In this document: piece after piece, positions 1 to 8,636 of the stretch
Numbering within the stretch: the first letter of the stretch is position 1
Layout of the letters: each line of letters opens with the position of its first letter
From: an uncultured Porphyromonadaceae bacterium
GTDB taxonomy: Bacteria > Bacteroidota > Bacteroidia > Bacteroidales > Barnesiellaceae
Direction: 5' to 3'
Assembly (NCBI GenBank): GCA_900538555.1
Contig: UPYI01000009.1
Location: 96,061-160,060, forward strand
DNA length: 64,000 nucleotides
Notes under the pieces: model-generated
What the model saw: the letters and a program-made list of their open reading frames with translations, nothing else
Told to the model about the DNA's origin: nothing
Database searches by the model: none
Translations under genes and position numbers: made by a program

Positions 1-351
1 TTTCAGATTGACATTCAATACCATATCCCATTGTTTCTCTTCCATACGCATCATCAGTCCGTCGCGAGTGATGCCGGCATTGTTTACAAGGATGTCGATA
101 CGACCGAAATCTTTCATGATTTCAGCAACCACTTTGTGTGTATCTTCATAATCGGCAGCATTCGAAGCATAGCCTTTTGCTTTCACGCCAAACGCTGCGA
201 TCTCATCTTCCGTAGCTTTTGCTTTTTCGTCGATCACCAGATCCGTAAAGGCGATATCTGCGCCTTCGGAAGCAAACTTCAAGGCGATAGCTTTACCTAT
301 GCCCCGTGCGGCGCCCGTAACGACAGCCACTTTTCCTTCAAGTAATTTCAT
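1..351 (-). CDS. fabG: 3-oxoacyl-ACP reductase FabG, 5' part only
   Basis: The first 117 residues of a short-chain dehydrogenase run off the left edge of the window. The N-terminus starts MKLLEGKVAVVTGAARGIGK, with the TGxxxGIG nucleotide-binding turn, and NNAG follows near residue 90. This order matches FabG, which reduces 3-oxoacyl-ACP with NADPH in fatty acid elongation in the cytosol. The start at 351 is the only ATG that puts the Rossmann strand at the right distance from the N-terminus. The catalytic Ser-Tyr-Lys part lies outside the window, so another SDR of the FabG type is possible. The tetR-like gene lies upstream on the same strand, 143 bp away. Confidence 0.85.
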   Translation of the reverse strand, partial: MKLLEGKVAVVTGAARGIGKAIALKFASEGADIAFTDLVIDEKAKATEDEIAAFGVKAKGYASNAADYEDTHKVVAEIMKDFGRIDILVNNAGITRDGLMMRMEEKQWDMVLNVNLK

Positions 352-425
352 TGTAATAAAATTTAATTTCTTACCGCCGCACCTTTGTGCAGGGCGGCAT
401 TCATGTTAATGTTCTCGTTTATATT

Positions 426-486
426 CATGCACCTTTTCTACGCCCGGCATAGTCCGAACCAAACCGGCTCTCCGACTATCGAAAAT
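426..486 (+). repeat. Dispersed palindromic repeat, degenerate single unit
   Basis: The stretch between fabG and the TetR gene matches the repeat family described at 15991 and 22395, with the order CCTTTTCTaCGCC-CGGCATAG-CCGAAC...GGCTCTcCgac-TATCGAAAA. It is the most diverged of the units with both ends. Another inverted repeat lies next to it (373-399, CCGCC...GGCGG). Confidence 0.6.
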
Positions 487-494
487 GTGCGTCC

Positions 495-1073
495 CTATTT
501 TTTGATTCCGTACAACACGAAATCGAGTATATACTCTTTCAAGCGGGAAGTATCTACCCCTAATTCCGAGAAATTCCCCCGAATGTAAGGCACTTCCATC
601 CCTTTGATCGCATAGTGCATAATCGCCGCCGTAGCCCGGATGCTCGGTATCCGGAATGCGCCTTTTTCCACACCCTCCTCCAATATGGCATACAGCAAAC
701 AAATCTCCTTATTGTCAATATCGCGACGTGCCTGCTCTACATTCCGGATGTTCTGGAAAAATTCGGCACGCAACGAACCGTTACGCTCCACCAGCTCTTT
801 CACCGCCTCCAAGCGCACGAATACGTAATTGACCAGTTTTTCTTCGGGTGGCAAATCTTTTTGAACGATTTCCTTATACCGGGCATACAGCGCATCCGAT
901 TCGCTTTTGATCACCGCCAAATAAATCTCATTCTTACTTTTAAAATAAGTATAGACCGTGCGGCGCCCCTTTCCGGATGTTTCCGCTATATCGTTCATTG
1001 TCGTATTGGCATACCCCTTGTCGGCAAACAGCCGACGGGCTACATCGATCAATAAAGTTCTCGTTTTGGACAT
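495..1073 (-). CDS. TetR/AcrR family transcriptional regulator
   Basis: This 192-residue protein has the standard TetR size. The N-terminal 50 residues form the DNA-binding domain; the recognition helix region reads TSGKGRRTVYTYFKSKNEIY, the conserved TetR signature with the YxYFxSK pattern. The remaining 140 residues are helical and form the ligand and dimer domain, whose inducer cannot be read from sequence. The next gene downstream on the same strand is fabG, so control of lipid genes is possible but is inference. A -7 box at 1177-1184 implies a leader of roughly 95 nt. Confidence 0.9.
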   Translation of the reverse strand: MSKTRTLLIDVARRLFADKGYANTTMNDIAETSGKGRRTVYTYFKSKNEIYLAVIKSESDALYARYKEIVQKDLPPEEKLVNYVFVRLEAVKELVERNGSLRAEFFQNIRNVEQARRDIDNKEICLLYAILEEGVEKGAFRIPSIRATAAIMHYAIKGMEVPYIRGNFSELGVDTSRLKEYILDFVLYGIKK

Positions 1074-1176
1074 CCGATTCTATTTTTAAGTATTCCGTGC
1101 ATTCGGCACTCGCCCCACCGCAAAGGCAATCGAAATCGGAATCTCTCCGCTATTGCACATCCGTCAAAGGCTTGTG

Positions 1177-1184
1177 CAAAAGTA
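1177..1184 (-). promoter_or_regulatory. Promoter of the TetR gene
   Basis: Read on the minus strand this is TACTTTTG, a match to the Bacteroidota -7 box TAnnTTTG. A TTTG at 1204-1207 sits 19 bp upstream, the normal place for the -33 element. The rest of 1074-1396 shows no gene. Confidence 0.6.
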
Positions 1185-1396
1185 GATATTTTATACAGAT
1201 ACACAAAATTATCCCCCTATTTATTCCATATTTCACGCTCCGTCCCCATCGTTTGGATAGCAAATCCGACAAACCGGAAGAAATCGCCTCTAAAAAAACA
1301 GTACACTAAACAACTAACAATCAATAAATTAATACAAACAAAACATTTTGTTTAAAAAAAAGTATCGAAAATATTTGCAAATACAAATACAAGTAG

Positions 1397-1404
1397 TACC
1401 TTTG
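1397..1404 (+). promoter_or_regulatory. Promoter of the initiator tRNA gene
   Basis: TACCTTTG matches TAnnTTTG exactly, and TTTG at 1374-1377 provides the -33 element with 19 bp spacing. The tRNA begins 13 nt after the box. Confidence 0.8.
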
Positions 1405-1417
1405 CACTCACAAACAT

Positions 1418-1489
<72 letters not shown>

Positions 1490-1495
1490 CTACAC

Positions 1496-1536
1496 AAGGG
1501 GTTGTACCGAAAATAAGTTTCGATGCAACCCCTTTT
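1496..1536 (+). terminator. Terminator-like hairpin after tRNA-fMet (first part of 180-nt element, copy A)
   Basis: AAGGGGTTG (1496-1504) pairs with CAACCCCTT (1526-1534), followed by TT. It closes the tRNA transcript. The same hairpin, with conserved loop bases CGAAAA, opens the two other copies of the repeated element at 16668 and 34871. Confidence 0.75.
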
Positions 1537-1556
1537 CAGATGCGTTAGAATACCTG

Positions 1557-1787
1557 AAATAAACTGCAAGCCGAGTGCAGAAGCGGCCAAGTGAAACTTG
1601 AACCGATTATGCTGAGGCGCAGCGTGATTATGTAAATAAACTGCAAGCCGAATGCAGAAGCGGCCAAGTGAAACTTGAACCGATTATGCCGAGGCGCAGC
1701 GTGATTATGTAAATAAACTGCAAGCCGAGCGTAGAAGCGGTCAAGTGAAACTTAAACCGATTATGCCGAGGCGTAGCATTTATTGAA
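1557..1787 (+). repeat. Three tandem 77-bp units of the dispersed palindromic repeat
   Basis: Units start at 1557, 1634 and 1711, exactly 77 bp apart. Each has GCCGAGnGCAG, then a palindrome CAAGT-GAA-ACTTG, then TTATGCCGAGGCG. The flanking blocks match the other members of the family, but the palindrome has its own sequence. The units are contiguous, so this is not a CRISPR array. They lie inside copy A of the 180-nt element. Confidence 0.85.
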
Positions 1788-1814
1788 AACTAAAAGTTTA
1801 AAATACAAGATACC

Positions 1815-1910
1815 GAGAACAAGGGCGACAGGAGTTTCCTGCCGCAAACAACTTAATCCGAACTCCGATGGCAACGCAGCCGATCGGACATGAAGACACA
1901 CTGCTTTTTT
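1815..1910 (+). repeat. 180-nt element, copy A, distal conserved part
   Basis: The stretch reads GAGAAC...CGACAGGAGTTT...AACTTAATCCGAACTCCGATGGCAACGCAGC..ATCGGACATGA and ends in TTTTTT. It aligns with 16751-16840 and, reversed, with 34746-34840. ATCCGA and TCGGAT can pair. The part between this block and the hairpin at 1496 is filled by the 77-bp tandem repeats. Whether it is transcribed as a small RNA cannot be told from sequence. Confidence 0.75.
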
Positions 1911-1957
1911 ATTTCCTCCTTCCGGTCTGCACTGTTGGAACTTAATAACTAAATGCT

Positions 1958-1965
1958 TACCTTTG
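1958..1965 (+). promoter_or_regulatory. Promoter of the ABC-F gene
   Basis: TACCTTTG matches TAnnTTTG, with TTG at 1935-1937 as the -33 element. Transcription would begin near 1972, which rules out the in-frame ATG at 1953 and fixes the start codon at 1986. Confidence 0.75.
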
Positions 1966-1985
1966 CACCCCGAAAAAGACAGACT

Positions 1986-3599
1986 ATGATAACGGTAAAC
2001 AATTTAGGTATTCAATTTGGTAAACGGGTTCTTTTCCAAGACGTAAATCTGAAATTCACACCCGGAAACTGCTATGGCATAATCGGCGCGAACGGAGCCG
2101 GGAAATCGACATTGATGCGCATCCTGAGCGGACAGCTCGACCCCACGCACGGCACAGTGACGCTCGGTAGCGGAGAACGGCTCTCCGTACTCAGCCAAGA
2201 CCACTTCGCATTCGACGAATTTACAGTCATCAACACCGTGTTGATGGGACACACCGTACTGTGGGACATCATGCAGGAAAAAGATGCACTCTATATGAAA
2301 GAGGATTTTTCCGATGCCGACGGTATTCGCGCAGCCGAGCTCGAAGAAAAATTTGCCGAACTCGAAGGCTGGAATGCCGAAAGCGATGCAGCCAACCTGT
2401 TGAGCGGATTAGGCATCAAGGAAGAGAAGCACTACATGCTGATGAAAGATCTGAGCGGTAAAGAGAAAGTGCGCGTATTGTTGGCGAAAGCCCTCTTCGG
2501 CCATCCCGACAACCTCCTGCTCGACGAGCCTACCAACGACCTCGACCTTGAAACCGTTATGTGGCTCGAAAATTATCTTGCCAACTTCGAGAACACGGTG
2601 TTAGTCGTATCGCACGACCGCCACTTCCTCGACTCGGTTTGTACCCACACGGTCGATATCGACTTCAACCGCGTACAATTGTTTGCCGGCAATTACAGTT
2701 TCTGGTACGAATCGAGCCAATTGGCACTCCGCCAGCAGCAGCAACAAAACAAGAAAGCGGAAGAAAAGAAAAAAGAGCTGCAAGAATTTATCCAACGGTT
2801 CAGTGCCAACGTAGCGAAATCGAAACAGACGACCAGCCGGAAAAAGATGTTGGAAAAACTGAACATCGAAGAGATACAACCCTCGTCGCGCCGCTATCCG
2901 GGTATTATCTTCACGCCGCAACGCGAGCCGGGAAACAAGATTCTGGAAGTAAGAGGTCTGGAAAAATCCATCGACGGACAGGTGCTTTTCAGCGACGTGA
3001 ACTTCACGGTCGAAAAAGACGACAAAGTCGTATTCATCTCGCGCGACCCGCGTGCCATGACCGCCCTGTTCGAGATCATCAACGGCGAAATGAAAGCGGA
3101 CAAAGGATCTTACGACTGGGGGCAAACGATCACAACCGCCTACCTTCCGTTGGACAACACTTCGTTCTTCAACACCGACATGAATCTGGTAGACTGGCTC
3201 TCGCAATACTCCGACGATACGAGCGAAATCTATCTGAAAGGATTCCTCGGCAAAATGCTCTTCTCCGGCGAAGAACTGCTCAAAAGCGCGTCGGTACTGT
3301 CGGGTGGTGAAAAAATGCGCTGCATGATCGCCCGCATGATGATGAAGAACGCCAACACAATGATTCTCGATTCCCCGACCAACCACCTCGACCTCGAATC
3401 GATTCAGGCATTCAACAACACGCTGCAAGGATTTAAAGGAAACATCCTGCTGTCGTCGCACGACCACGAATTTATCCAGACCGTCTGCAACCGGGTTATC
3501 GAACTGACGCCCAACGGCATCATCGACAAAATGATGGACTATGACGACTACATCACCGACGAAAAAGTGCAGGCTGCCCGCGAACGGCTTTACAAGTAA
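1986..3599 (+). CDS. ABC-F family ATPase (YkpA/YbiT type)
   Basis: This 537-residue protein has two ABC ATPase domains joined by a charged linker (about residues 240-290, rich in Gln and Lys) and no membrane segment, which is the ABC-F plan. These proteins act on the ribosome and do not transport. Domain 1 has a normal Walker A (GANGAGKST), a weak signature (LSGKEKVR) and Walker B LLLDEPTNDLD. Domain 2 keeps LSGGEKMR and MILDSPTNHLD, but its Walker A is replaced by FISRDPRAMTALFEII, without GxGKS. As I recall, YkpA/YbiT relatives share this loss. The start at 1986 is set by the promoter at 1958. Confidence 0.9.
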   Translation: MITVNNLGIQFGKRVLFQDVNLKFTPGNCYGIIGANGAGKSTLMRILSGQLDPTHGTVTLGSGERLSVLSQDHFAFDEFTVINTVLMGHTVLWDIMQEKDALYMKEDFSDADGIRAAELEEKFAELEGWNAESDAANLLSGLGIKEEKHYMLMKDLSGKEKVRVLLAKALFGHPDNLLLDEPTNDLDLETVMWLENYLANFENTVLVVSHDRHFLDSVCTHTVDIDFNRVQLFAGNYSFWYESSQLALRQQQQQNKKAEEKKKELQEFIQRFSANVAKSKQTTSRKKMLEKLNIEEIQPSSRRYPGIIFTPQREPGNKILEVRGLEKSIDGQVLFSDVNFTVEKDDKVVFISRDPRAMTALFEIINGEMKADKGSYDWGQTITTAYLPLDNTSFFNTDMNLVDWLSQYSDDTSEIYLKGFLGKMLFSGEELLKSASVLSGGEKMRCMIARMMMKNANTMILDSPTNHLDLESIQAFNNTLQGFKGNILLSSHDHEFIQTVCNRVIELTPNGIIDKMMDYDDYITDEKVQAARERLYK

Positions 3600-3617
3600 T
3601 CTACAAATACCCGAAAT

Positions 3618-3914
3618 ATGATCAGACACATTGTGCTTTTCAAACTGAAAGAGATGGACAGCGACAAAAAACTGGACATCATGAACCGCTTCAAATCCGC
3701 CCTCGAAGCATTGGTAGGACGTATCGACGTGATCCGCTCCATGCAGGTCGGATTAAACATCAACCCCAACGAAGCGTTCGACATCGCGCTTACCTGCGAA
3801 TTCGACAACATGGACGATCTGGCAACCTACGCCACGCATCCCGAACATGTGGCAGCCGGCAAGATCATCGCCGAAGCCAAAGAATCCCGTTCATGCGTCG
3901 ATTACGAATTTTAA
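3618..3914 (+). CDS. Dabb (stress-responsive A/B barrel) family protein
   Basis: A 98-residue single-domain protein starting MIRHIVLFKLKE, the typical first strand of the Dabb ferredoxin-like fold, with the helix and closing strand DIALTCEFDNMDDLATYATH expected for the family. These small cytosolic dimers are widespread and mostly of unknown function. It follows the ABC-F gene by 18 bp and ends in a strong terminator, so the two are probably co-transcribed. No catalytic residues can be assigned. Confidence 0.85.
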   Translation: MIRHIVLFKLKEMDSDKKLDIMNRFKSALEALVGRIDVIRSMQVGLNINPNEAFDIALTCEFDNMDDLATYATHPEHVAAGKIIAEAKESRSCVDYEF

Positions 3915-3930
3915 GCCGCACCTACAAGGC

Positions 3931-3976
3931 ATAGAAAAAGCCGCACCGATCGAATGTCGGATGCGGCTTTTTCTAT
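3931..3976. terminator. Bidirectional terminator
   Basis: ATAGAAAAAGCCGCA and TGCGGCTTTTTCTAT are perfect inverted repeats with A-rich and T-rich flanks on both sides. It serves the Dabb gene on the plus strand and dapA on the minus strand, which converge here. Confidence 0.9.
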
Positions 3977-3997
3977 ATTATATTCACAAGAGGTGAT

Positions 3998-4891
3998 TCA
4001 AAGCATATAATGCAGATTGCGCAGGACATCTTTGATCTGCTCGTAGGTCGTGACACGGGTCGGCACCAACGGCAACCGCAGCCGGTTTTCGATATACCCC
4101 ATCATATTCAGCAGGCACTTCACTCCTGCCGGATTTCCATCTACAAACAACAGACTGAACAGTTCGGTAAAGCGGTGATGAATCTGCAACGCCTGCTTGA
4201 AATCGCCGTTCAATGCCAGACGCACCATTTTACTGAACTCTTTCGGGAATGCGTTGCCGATCACCGAAATCACGCCTACCGCCCCCAGTGTGAGCAACGG
4301 GAACGTGATACCGTCATCGCCCGAAATCACCATGAAATCGACCGGCTTGTTTTTGATAATATCGTCCATTTGGGTGATGTTCCCCGAAGCCTCTTTGATA
4401 GCAATGATGTTATTGCACTCGCGAGCCAGACGCAAAGTCGTTTCCGCAGTCATGTTCACGCCGGTACGTCCCGGCACATTATATAATATCACCGGTTTGA
4501 CAGTTGCCGCAGCGATTGCCTTATAATGTTGGTAAATCCCTTCCTGCGAAGGTTTGTTGTAGTACGGGACGACCGAAAGCACAGCATCAAAACCGTCCAG
4601 CGGATCACGTTTCAAACGATCCACGACAGCCCGTGTATTGTTTCCGCTCACCCCCAGCACCAACGGAATACGTCCCTTCGCACGTTCCAGAACAAAATCC
4701 TGAATTGCCATCTTCTCCGCCTCGGTTAAGGTCGGCGTTTCGGCAGTAGTTCCGAGCACCACCAGATAATCGGTGCCGTTTTGTATCTGATATTCTATCA
4801 AACGCGCCAACGCATCGAAGTCGATCGACTCATCCTCTTTAAACGGGGTAATCAACGCCACCCCCATCCCGCTCAGGTTTATATGTGCCAT
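3998..4891 (-). CDS. dapA: 4-hydroxy-tetrahydrodipicolinate synthase DapA
   Basis: The 297-residue protein has the usual DapA length and TIM-barrel motifs: GTTAETPTL near residue 48, the catalytic Tyr137 in YNVPGRTG and the Schiff-base Lys166 in IAIKEASGN. It condenses pyruvate with aspartate semialdehyde, the first committed step to diaminopimelate and lysine, in the cytosol. An in-frame ATG 16 codons upstream (4939) is ruled out because the promoter -7 box lies at 4927-4934. The gene follows the DUF6913-type gene on the same strand but has its own promoter inside the end of that gene. Confidence 0.97.
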   Translation of the reverse strand: MAHINLSGMGVALITPFKEDESIDFDALARLIEYQIQNGTDYLVVLGTTAETPTLTEAEKMAIQDFVLERAKGRIPLVLGVSGNNTRAVVDRLKRDPLDGFDAVLSVVPYYNKPSQEGIYQHYKAIAAATVKPVILYNVPGRTGVNMTAETTLRLARECNNIIAIKEASGNITQMDDIIKNKPVDFMVISGDDGITFPLLTLGAVGVISVIGNAFPKEFSKMVRLALNGDFKQALQIHHRFTELFSLLFVDGNPAGVKCLLNMMGYIENRLRLPLVPTRVTTYEQIKDVLRNLHYML

Positions 4892-4926
4892 AAATTTATT
4901 CGCAATCCTATGATCAACAGACGTTG

Positions 4927-4934
4927 CAAAGTTA
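4927..4934 (-). promoter_or_regulatory. Promoter of dapA
   Basis: TAACTTTG on the minus strand matches TAnnTTTG; TTG at 4954-4956 (minus) is the likely -33 element. The -33 element lies within the upstream coding sequence. The box decides the dapA start at 4891. Confidence 0.75.
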
Positions 4935-4942
4935 AACAATTT

Positions 4943-5461
4943 CTATTGACGGTCAATCTTACGCCAGTAAAATAGCAGATTCCGCAACAGGTCGAGGCTA
5001 TCGAACGGAGGCTCGTGCCGGATCGTAAAATCATATACATCCCGTCCCGATTTATGAAAACCCATTTTCAGACGGGCTTTCGAGCAGGCGGTCAGATAAG
5101 TCAGCGGTAGCACCTCCTCCAATGTCAGATCGAGCAGGACATCCGATTCGACCGCTTCGAACTGATGCCGGAACGCAGCTTTCGGTACACCCGACAGCCA
5201 GCCCAGTTCCTTTTTGCCGAATGTAAACACCCGTCCGGCAGGCAATCCGCCCGACAACGGTTCCGACAACGGATTGTAGACGAACAGCGAGATCGCCTTA
5301 CCGTCGGTATGCAACTGACGGAGCAACGGCTCGGCATTTTCCAAACTCTTCGGATCGGCAAGAACCACTATCTTCTCCGCCTCTTCGTACCCGACATAGG
5401 CAAGTTCCGGACGGTGTCTGCGTGCCATATAAAATCGAAAATCGGTAATCACATTAGCCAT
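4943..5461 (-). CDS. Conserved Bacteroidales protein (DUF6913-like)
   Basis: A 172-residue cytosolic protein with no signal peptide or membrane segment. It has an alpha/beta look: EKIVVLADPKSLENAEPLLRQL, then AISLFVYNPL, then a C-terminal basic helix. I recall a Bacteroidota family of this kind (DUF6913) beside ligA and dapA, but cannot confirm it here. It lies 12 bp after ligA, so it is likely co-transcribed with it, and its end contains the dapA promoter. No reaction can be proposed. Confidence 0.8.
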   Translation of the reverse strand: MANVITDFRFYMARRHRPELAYVGYEEAEKIVVLADPKSLENAEPLLRQLHTDGKAISLFVYNPLSEPLSGGLPAGRVFTFGKKELGWLSGVPKAAFRHQFEAVESDVLLDLTLEEVLPLTYLTACSKARLKMGFHKSGRDVYDFTIRHEPPFDSLDLLRNLLFYWRKIDRQ

Positions 5462-5473
5462 AACCTATATCTG

Positions 5474-7489
5474 TTACTCCTCTATCATTTTCAAAAACTC
5501 ATCTTCCGAAATAATCCGGACATCCAGCTTCTGCGCTTTTTCCAATTTCGCAGGTCCCATGTTCTCCCCGGCAAGCACATAATCGGTCTTGCCCGAGATA
5601 GATCCGGTATTCTTACCGCCATGCAGTTCGATCAACGCCTTATACTCATCGCGCGAATGATGTGCGAACGTGCCGCTGATCACAATCGTCGCCCCGTTCA
5701 GACGGTCGGAACGCTGCGACAACTGCTCCTCCGAAATGCGCATCTGCACCCCGGCATTCTGCAAGCGTTCCACCAATGCCCGGTTTCCGGCATCGGCAAA
5801 ATAGTCGCGGATGCTCCGGGCGATACGCACGCCGATCTCATCGATCGCCGTAAGTTCCTCTTCCGAAGCGGTCATCAGCCGTTCTATCGACTGCATCGAC
5901 GATGCCACTTTTTTCGCCACCGTTTCGCCGACATAGCGGATACCCAACGCAAACAGCACCCGCTCGAACGGAACTTCTCGCGAGGCTTCGATCGCCCCGA
6001 TAATATTCCGGGCTGATTTTTCCCCCAGCCGATCGAGCGAAGCAATCGCTTCGGCAGTCAGTCCATACAGGTCTGCCACATCACGCACCATCCCCAAGTT
6101 ATAGAACTGTTGTATGGTTTCCGGTCCTAACCCGTCGATGTTCATGGCACGACGACTGATAAAATGTTCGATACGGCCTTTTATCTGGGGAGCGCACCCC
6201 TTTTCGTTCGGACAATACCATGCAGCCTCGCCCTCTTCGCGTTGCAACGGAGTGCCGCATTCGGGACACTTGCGGATAAACCGCACCTTCTCGCCCAGCA
6301 ACAACGCACCGGCACGCGCATCCATATCCACCCCGGTAATCTTGGGGATAATCTCTCCACCCTTCTCCACATACACCATATCGCCGATATGCAGATCGAG
6401 CGACTGTATAATATCGTCGTTATGCAACGAAGCCCTTTTCACTACCGTACCCGACAGTTGCACCGGATCGAGATTCGCCACCGGAGTGACTGTCCCGGTG
6501 CGCCCTACCTGATACGACACCGAATTCAACCGCGTACATGCCTGTTCCGCCTGAAATTTGTAAGCGATAGCCCAGCGCGGCGACTTGGCGGTAAAGCCCA
6601 ACTGACGTTGCTGACGCAGCGAAGCCACCTTAAACACGATGCCGTCGGTAGCCACCGGGAGGTCCTTACGGGCGACATCCCAATAAGCGATAAACTCTTC
6701 GACCTCCGCCAGCGAATGCAAGCGCCTCATCGCATCCGATATTTTAAAGCCCCAAGCACGGGCATGCTGCAAATTTTCCAAATGATCATCGGACGGCAAC
6801 TTCTCGCCCAACAGGTAATAAAGATAGGCGTCCAGACCGCGTGCAGCCACCACCGACGAGTTTTGCGACTTCAACGTTCCGGCAGCCGCATTCCGGGGAT
6901 TCGCGAACAAAGGTTCTTCCTGTCGTTCACGTTCCTCGTTCAACGCATCGAACACTTTCCACGGCATCAGTATCTCACCGCGTATTTCAAACTCCGGCGG
7001 ATAATCCGTACCGCGCAACTGTAACGGGATGCTCCGGATCGTCCGGACATTTTCCGTCACATCATCACCACGCACGCCGTCGCCACGAGTTACCGCACGC
7101 ACCAACCGTCCCTGTTCATAAACCAGAGAAATGGATGTGCCGTCGAATTTCAGTTCCCCGATTACATCGAACGGTTCGCCCTGCAAACCGTTTTTCACCC
7201 GTTCGTAAAAATCAGCCACCTCGCCGATCGAATAGGTATTACCCAGCGAAAGCATCGGATAGCGATGTTCCACCTGTTCGAACGCCCGGTTGAGATCGCT
7301 GCCCACCCGGCAAGTCGGCGAATTCGGGTCGGCAAATTCGGGATGTTCCTCCTCCAACCGCTGCAACTGCGCCATCATCTCGTCGAATTCCCGGTCTCCG
7401 ATGACCGGAGCATTCAACACGTAATAGTTATAATTATGTTCCTCCAACGAACGTCTCAAACGCTCGATGGTCTCTTTTATATTTTCCAT
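5474..7489 (-). CDS. ligA: NAD-dependent DNA ligase LigA
   Basis: At 671 residues this is a full-length bacterial LigA. The adenylated lysine is Lys114 in KFDGTSIS (KxDG motif); a four-cysteine zinc finger (CPECGTPL...WYCPNEKGC) follows the OB domain, then helix-hairpin-helix repeats and a C-terminal BRCT domain beginning ATIVISGTF. It seals nicks in replication and repair using NAD+. A TAnnTTTG box at 7506 places the transcript start about 10 nt before the ATG, so the leader is very short. The DUF6913-type gene follows in the same operon. Confidence 0.98.
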   Translation of the reverse strand: MENIKETIERLRRSLEEHNYNYYVLNAPVIGDREFDEMMAQLQRLEEEHPEFADPNSPTCRVGSDLNRAFEQVEHRYPMLSLGNTYSIGEVADFYERVKNGLQGEPFDVIGELKFDGTSISLVYEQGRLVRAVTRGDGVRGDDVTENVRTIRSIPLQLRGTDYPPEFEIRGEILMPWKVFDALNEERERQEEPLFANPRNAAAGTLKSQNSSVVAARGLDAYLYYLLGEKLPSDDHLENLQHARAWGFKISDAMRRLHSLAEVEEFIAYWDVARKDLPVATDGIVFKVASLRQQRQLGFTAKSPRWAIAYKFQAEQACTRLNSVSYQVGRTGTVTPVANLDPVQLSGTVVKRASLHNDDIIQSLDLHIGDMVYVEKGGEIIPKITGVDMDARAGALLLGEKVRFIRKCPECGTPLQREEGEAAWYCPNEKGCAPQIKGRIEHFISRRAMNIDGLGPETIQQFYNLGMVRDVADLYGLTAEAIASLDRLGEKSARNIIGAIEASREVPFERVLFALGIRYVGETVAKKVASSMQSIERLMTASEEELTAIDEIGVRIARSIRDYFADAGNRALVERLQNAGVQMRISEEQLSQRSDRLNGATIVISGTFAHHSRDEYKALIELHGGKNTGSISGKTDYVLAGENMGPAKLEKAQKLDVRIISEDEFLKMIEE

Positions 7490-7505
7490 ACAATCTAATC
7501 TCCTG

Positions 7506-7513
7506 CAAACTTA
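7506..7513 (-). promoter_or_regulatory. Promoter of ligA
   Basis: TAAGTTTG on the minus strand matches TAnnTTTG. The predicted start point leaves a leader of about 10 nt before the ligA ATG. Confidence 0.55.
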
Positions 7514-7579
7514 CGAAAAACGATGCAATAAACGAACAGATAAAAAAGAATAACCTCCGACCGCAAGCGCGGCACGATG

Positions 7580-8461
7580 TCATCCCGCTTCGTCGCGTTG
7601 CTTCGTCCGATGAAAATAATTTTTCTGATATGCCGTCGGGCTGCACCCCTTGATCGCCTTAAACTGATGGAAGAAATTCGATATGTTATTGTAGCCGCAG
7701 GCATACGCGATCTCTGTCACATTCATCTCATCCTCCATCAACAGCTTACAGGCATTCCCGATGCGGACTTCGATCATGAACTCCATGAACGTCTTTCCGG
7801 TGCGTTGCTTGAAATAGCGGCAAAAAGATACTTTCGACAACCCGATCAGGTCGGAGAGCTCCTGCACCTGCACATCGCGACGATAATTCTCCATCACAAA
7901 ACGGTAGATCTTGCTCAGACGCGACATATCATTCGCACCGCATTGCGACGAAAACGCCTCGCTGCATATCGGACGATACTCCTTCCGCCGCGCGATATAC
8001 AACAGTATATTCAGCAGACGGATCATCCGGTCGGAATAGTCCGACTTATACAATTGGAACATCTCTTTCTCCATACGCGCCAACGTTTTGCCCGAAAGCG
8101 TGATGCCGCGGGCAGAAGCCTCGACCAACTCCCGGATAGGCGACATCTCGGGCAAATCGTAAAAAGAGCCGAATATCTCCGTCGTAAAATGACAGACCAC
8201 CGCCTCCACCTCCCGGTCGGGAGAATTGTTGCCATACACCATCGTATGAGGCACGTGGCTGCCGATAATCACCATCTGGCTCGCCTCGGTGATCGGCAGC
8301 TCCTCGTCGCCGATCACCATCGTACCCTGTCCGCCCCGTGTAAAGAAAATCTCGATCTCGGCATGCTGATGCCACATACTATACACAGGAGCCCCGACAT
8401 CCATACGCACATGGAACGAATAGTCGGGCGTAACCGAAAAACTGCGATAAGCGGGTTTCAT
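7580..8461 (-). CDS. AraC family regulator with cupin sensor domain
   Basis: This 293-residue protein has an N-terminal cupin (about residues 10-140; MWHQHAEIEIFF carries the His pair of the sugar-binding barrel) and a C-terminal pair of AraC helix-turn-helix motifs, including VTEIAYACGYNNISNFFHQF, the second-HTH signature. The start at 8461 (MKPAYRSF) is chosen because the longer reading adds a hydrophobic stretch unlike the family. It is divergent from kdgK, 175 bp away, so it probably controls the ketodeoxygluconate genes in response to a uronate intermediate. That link is inference from position. Confidence 0.9.
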   Translation of the reverse strand: MKPAYRSFSVTPDYSFHVRMDVGAPVYSMWHQHAEIEIFFTRGGQGTMVIGDEELPITEASQMVIIGSHVPHTMVYGNNSPDREVEAVVCHFTTEIFGSFYDLPEMSPIRELVEASARGITLSGKTLARMEKEMFQLYKSDYSDRMIRLLNILLYIARRKEYRPICSEAFSSQCGANDMSRLSKIYRFVMENYRRDVQVQELSDLIGLSKVSFCRYFKQRTGKTFMEFMIEVRIGNACKLLMEDEMNVTEIAYACGYNNISNFFHQFKAIKGCSPTAYQKNYFHRTKQRDEAG

Positions 8462-8587
8462 AAAAATTCCGATAAAAAAGATGGTATTTGCAAAGTTTAT
8501 AACTATATTTGTGATATGCAAGAATTTGATGTTAATATAATACATAAATCAGCTAAGATAAATAATCGCAAATACGGGTTTTCCCCG

Positions 8588-8595
8588 TACATTTG
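8588..8595 (+). promoter_or_regulatory. Promoter of kdgK
   Basis: TACATTTG matches TAnnTTTG, 41 bp before the kdgK ATG. The upstream ACGGGTTTTCCCCGT (8574-8589) is an imperfect palindrome that could be a regulator site. Confidence 0.6.
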
Positions 8596-8636
8596 CAACA
8601 TCATGTTTAACTCATACACAGCTAAAAGACAATAAT

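Noticed and set aside
1557..1787. Possible CRISPR array (three regular repeats)
   Set aside because: The 77-bp units are contiguous with no unique spacers, and no cas genes lie near.
2601..3629. A 342-codon minus-strand frame opposite the ABC-F gene
   Set aside because: A mirror of a conserved coding sequence; no motif.
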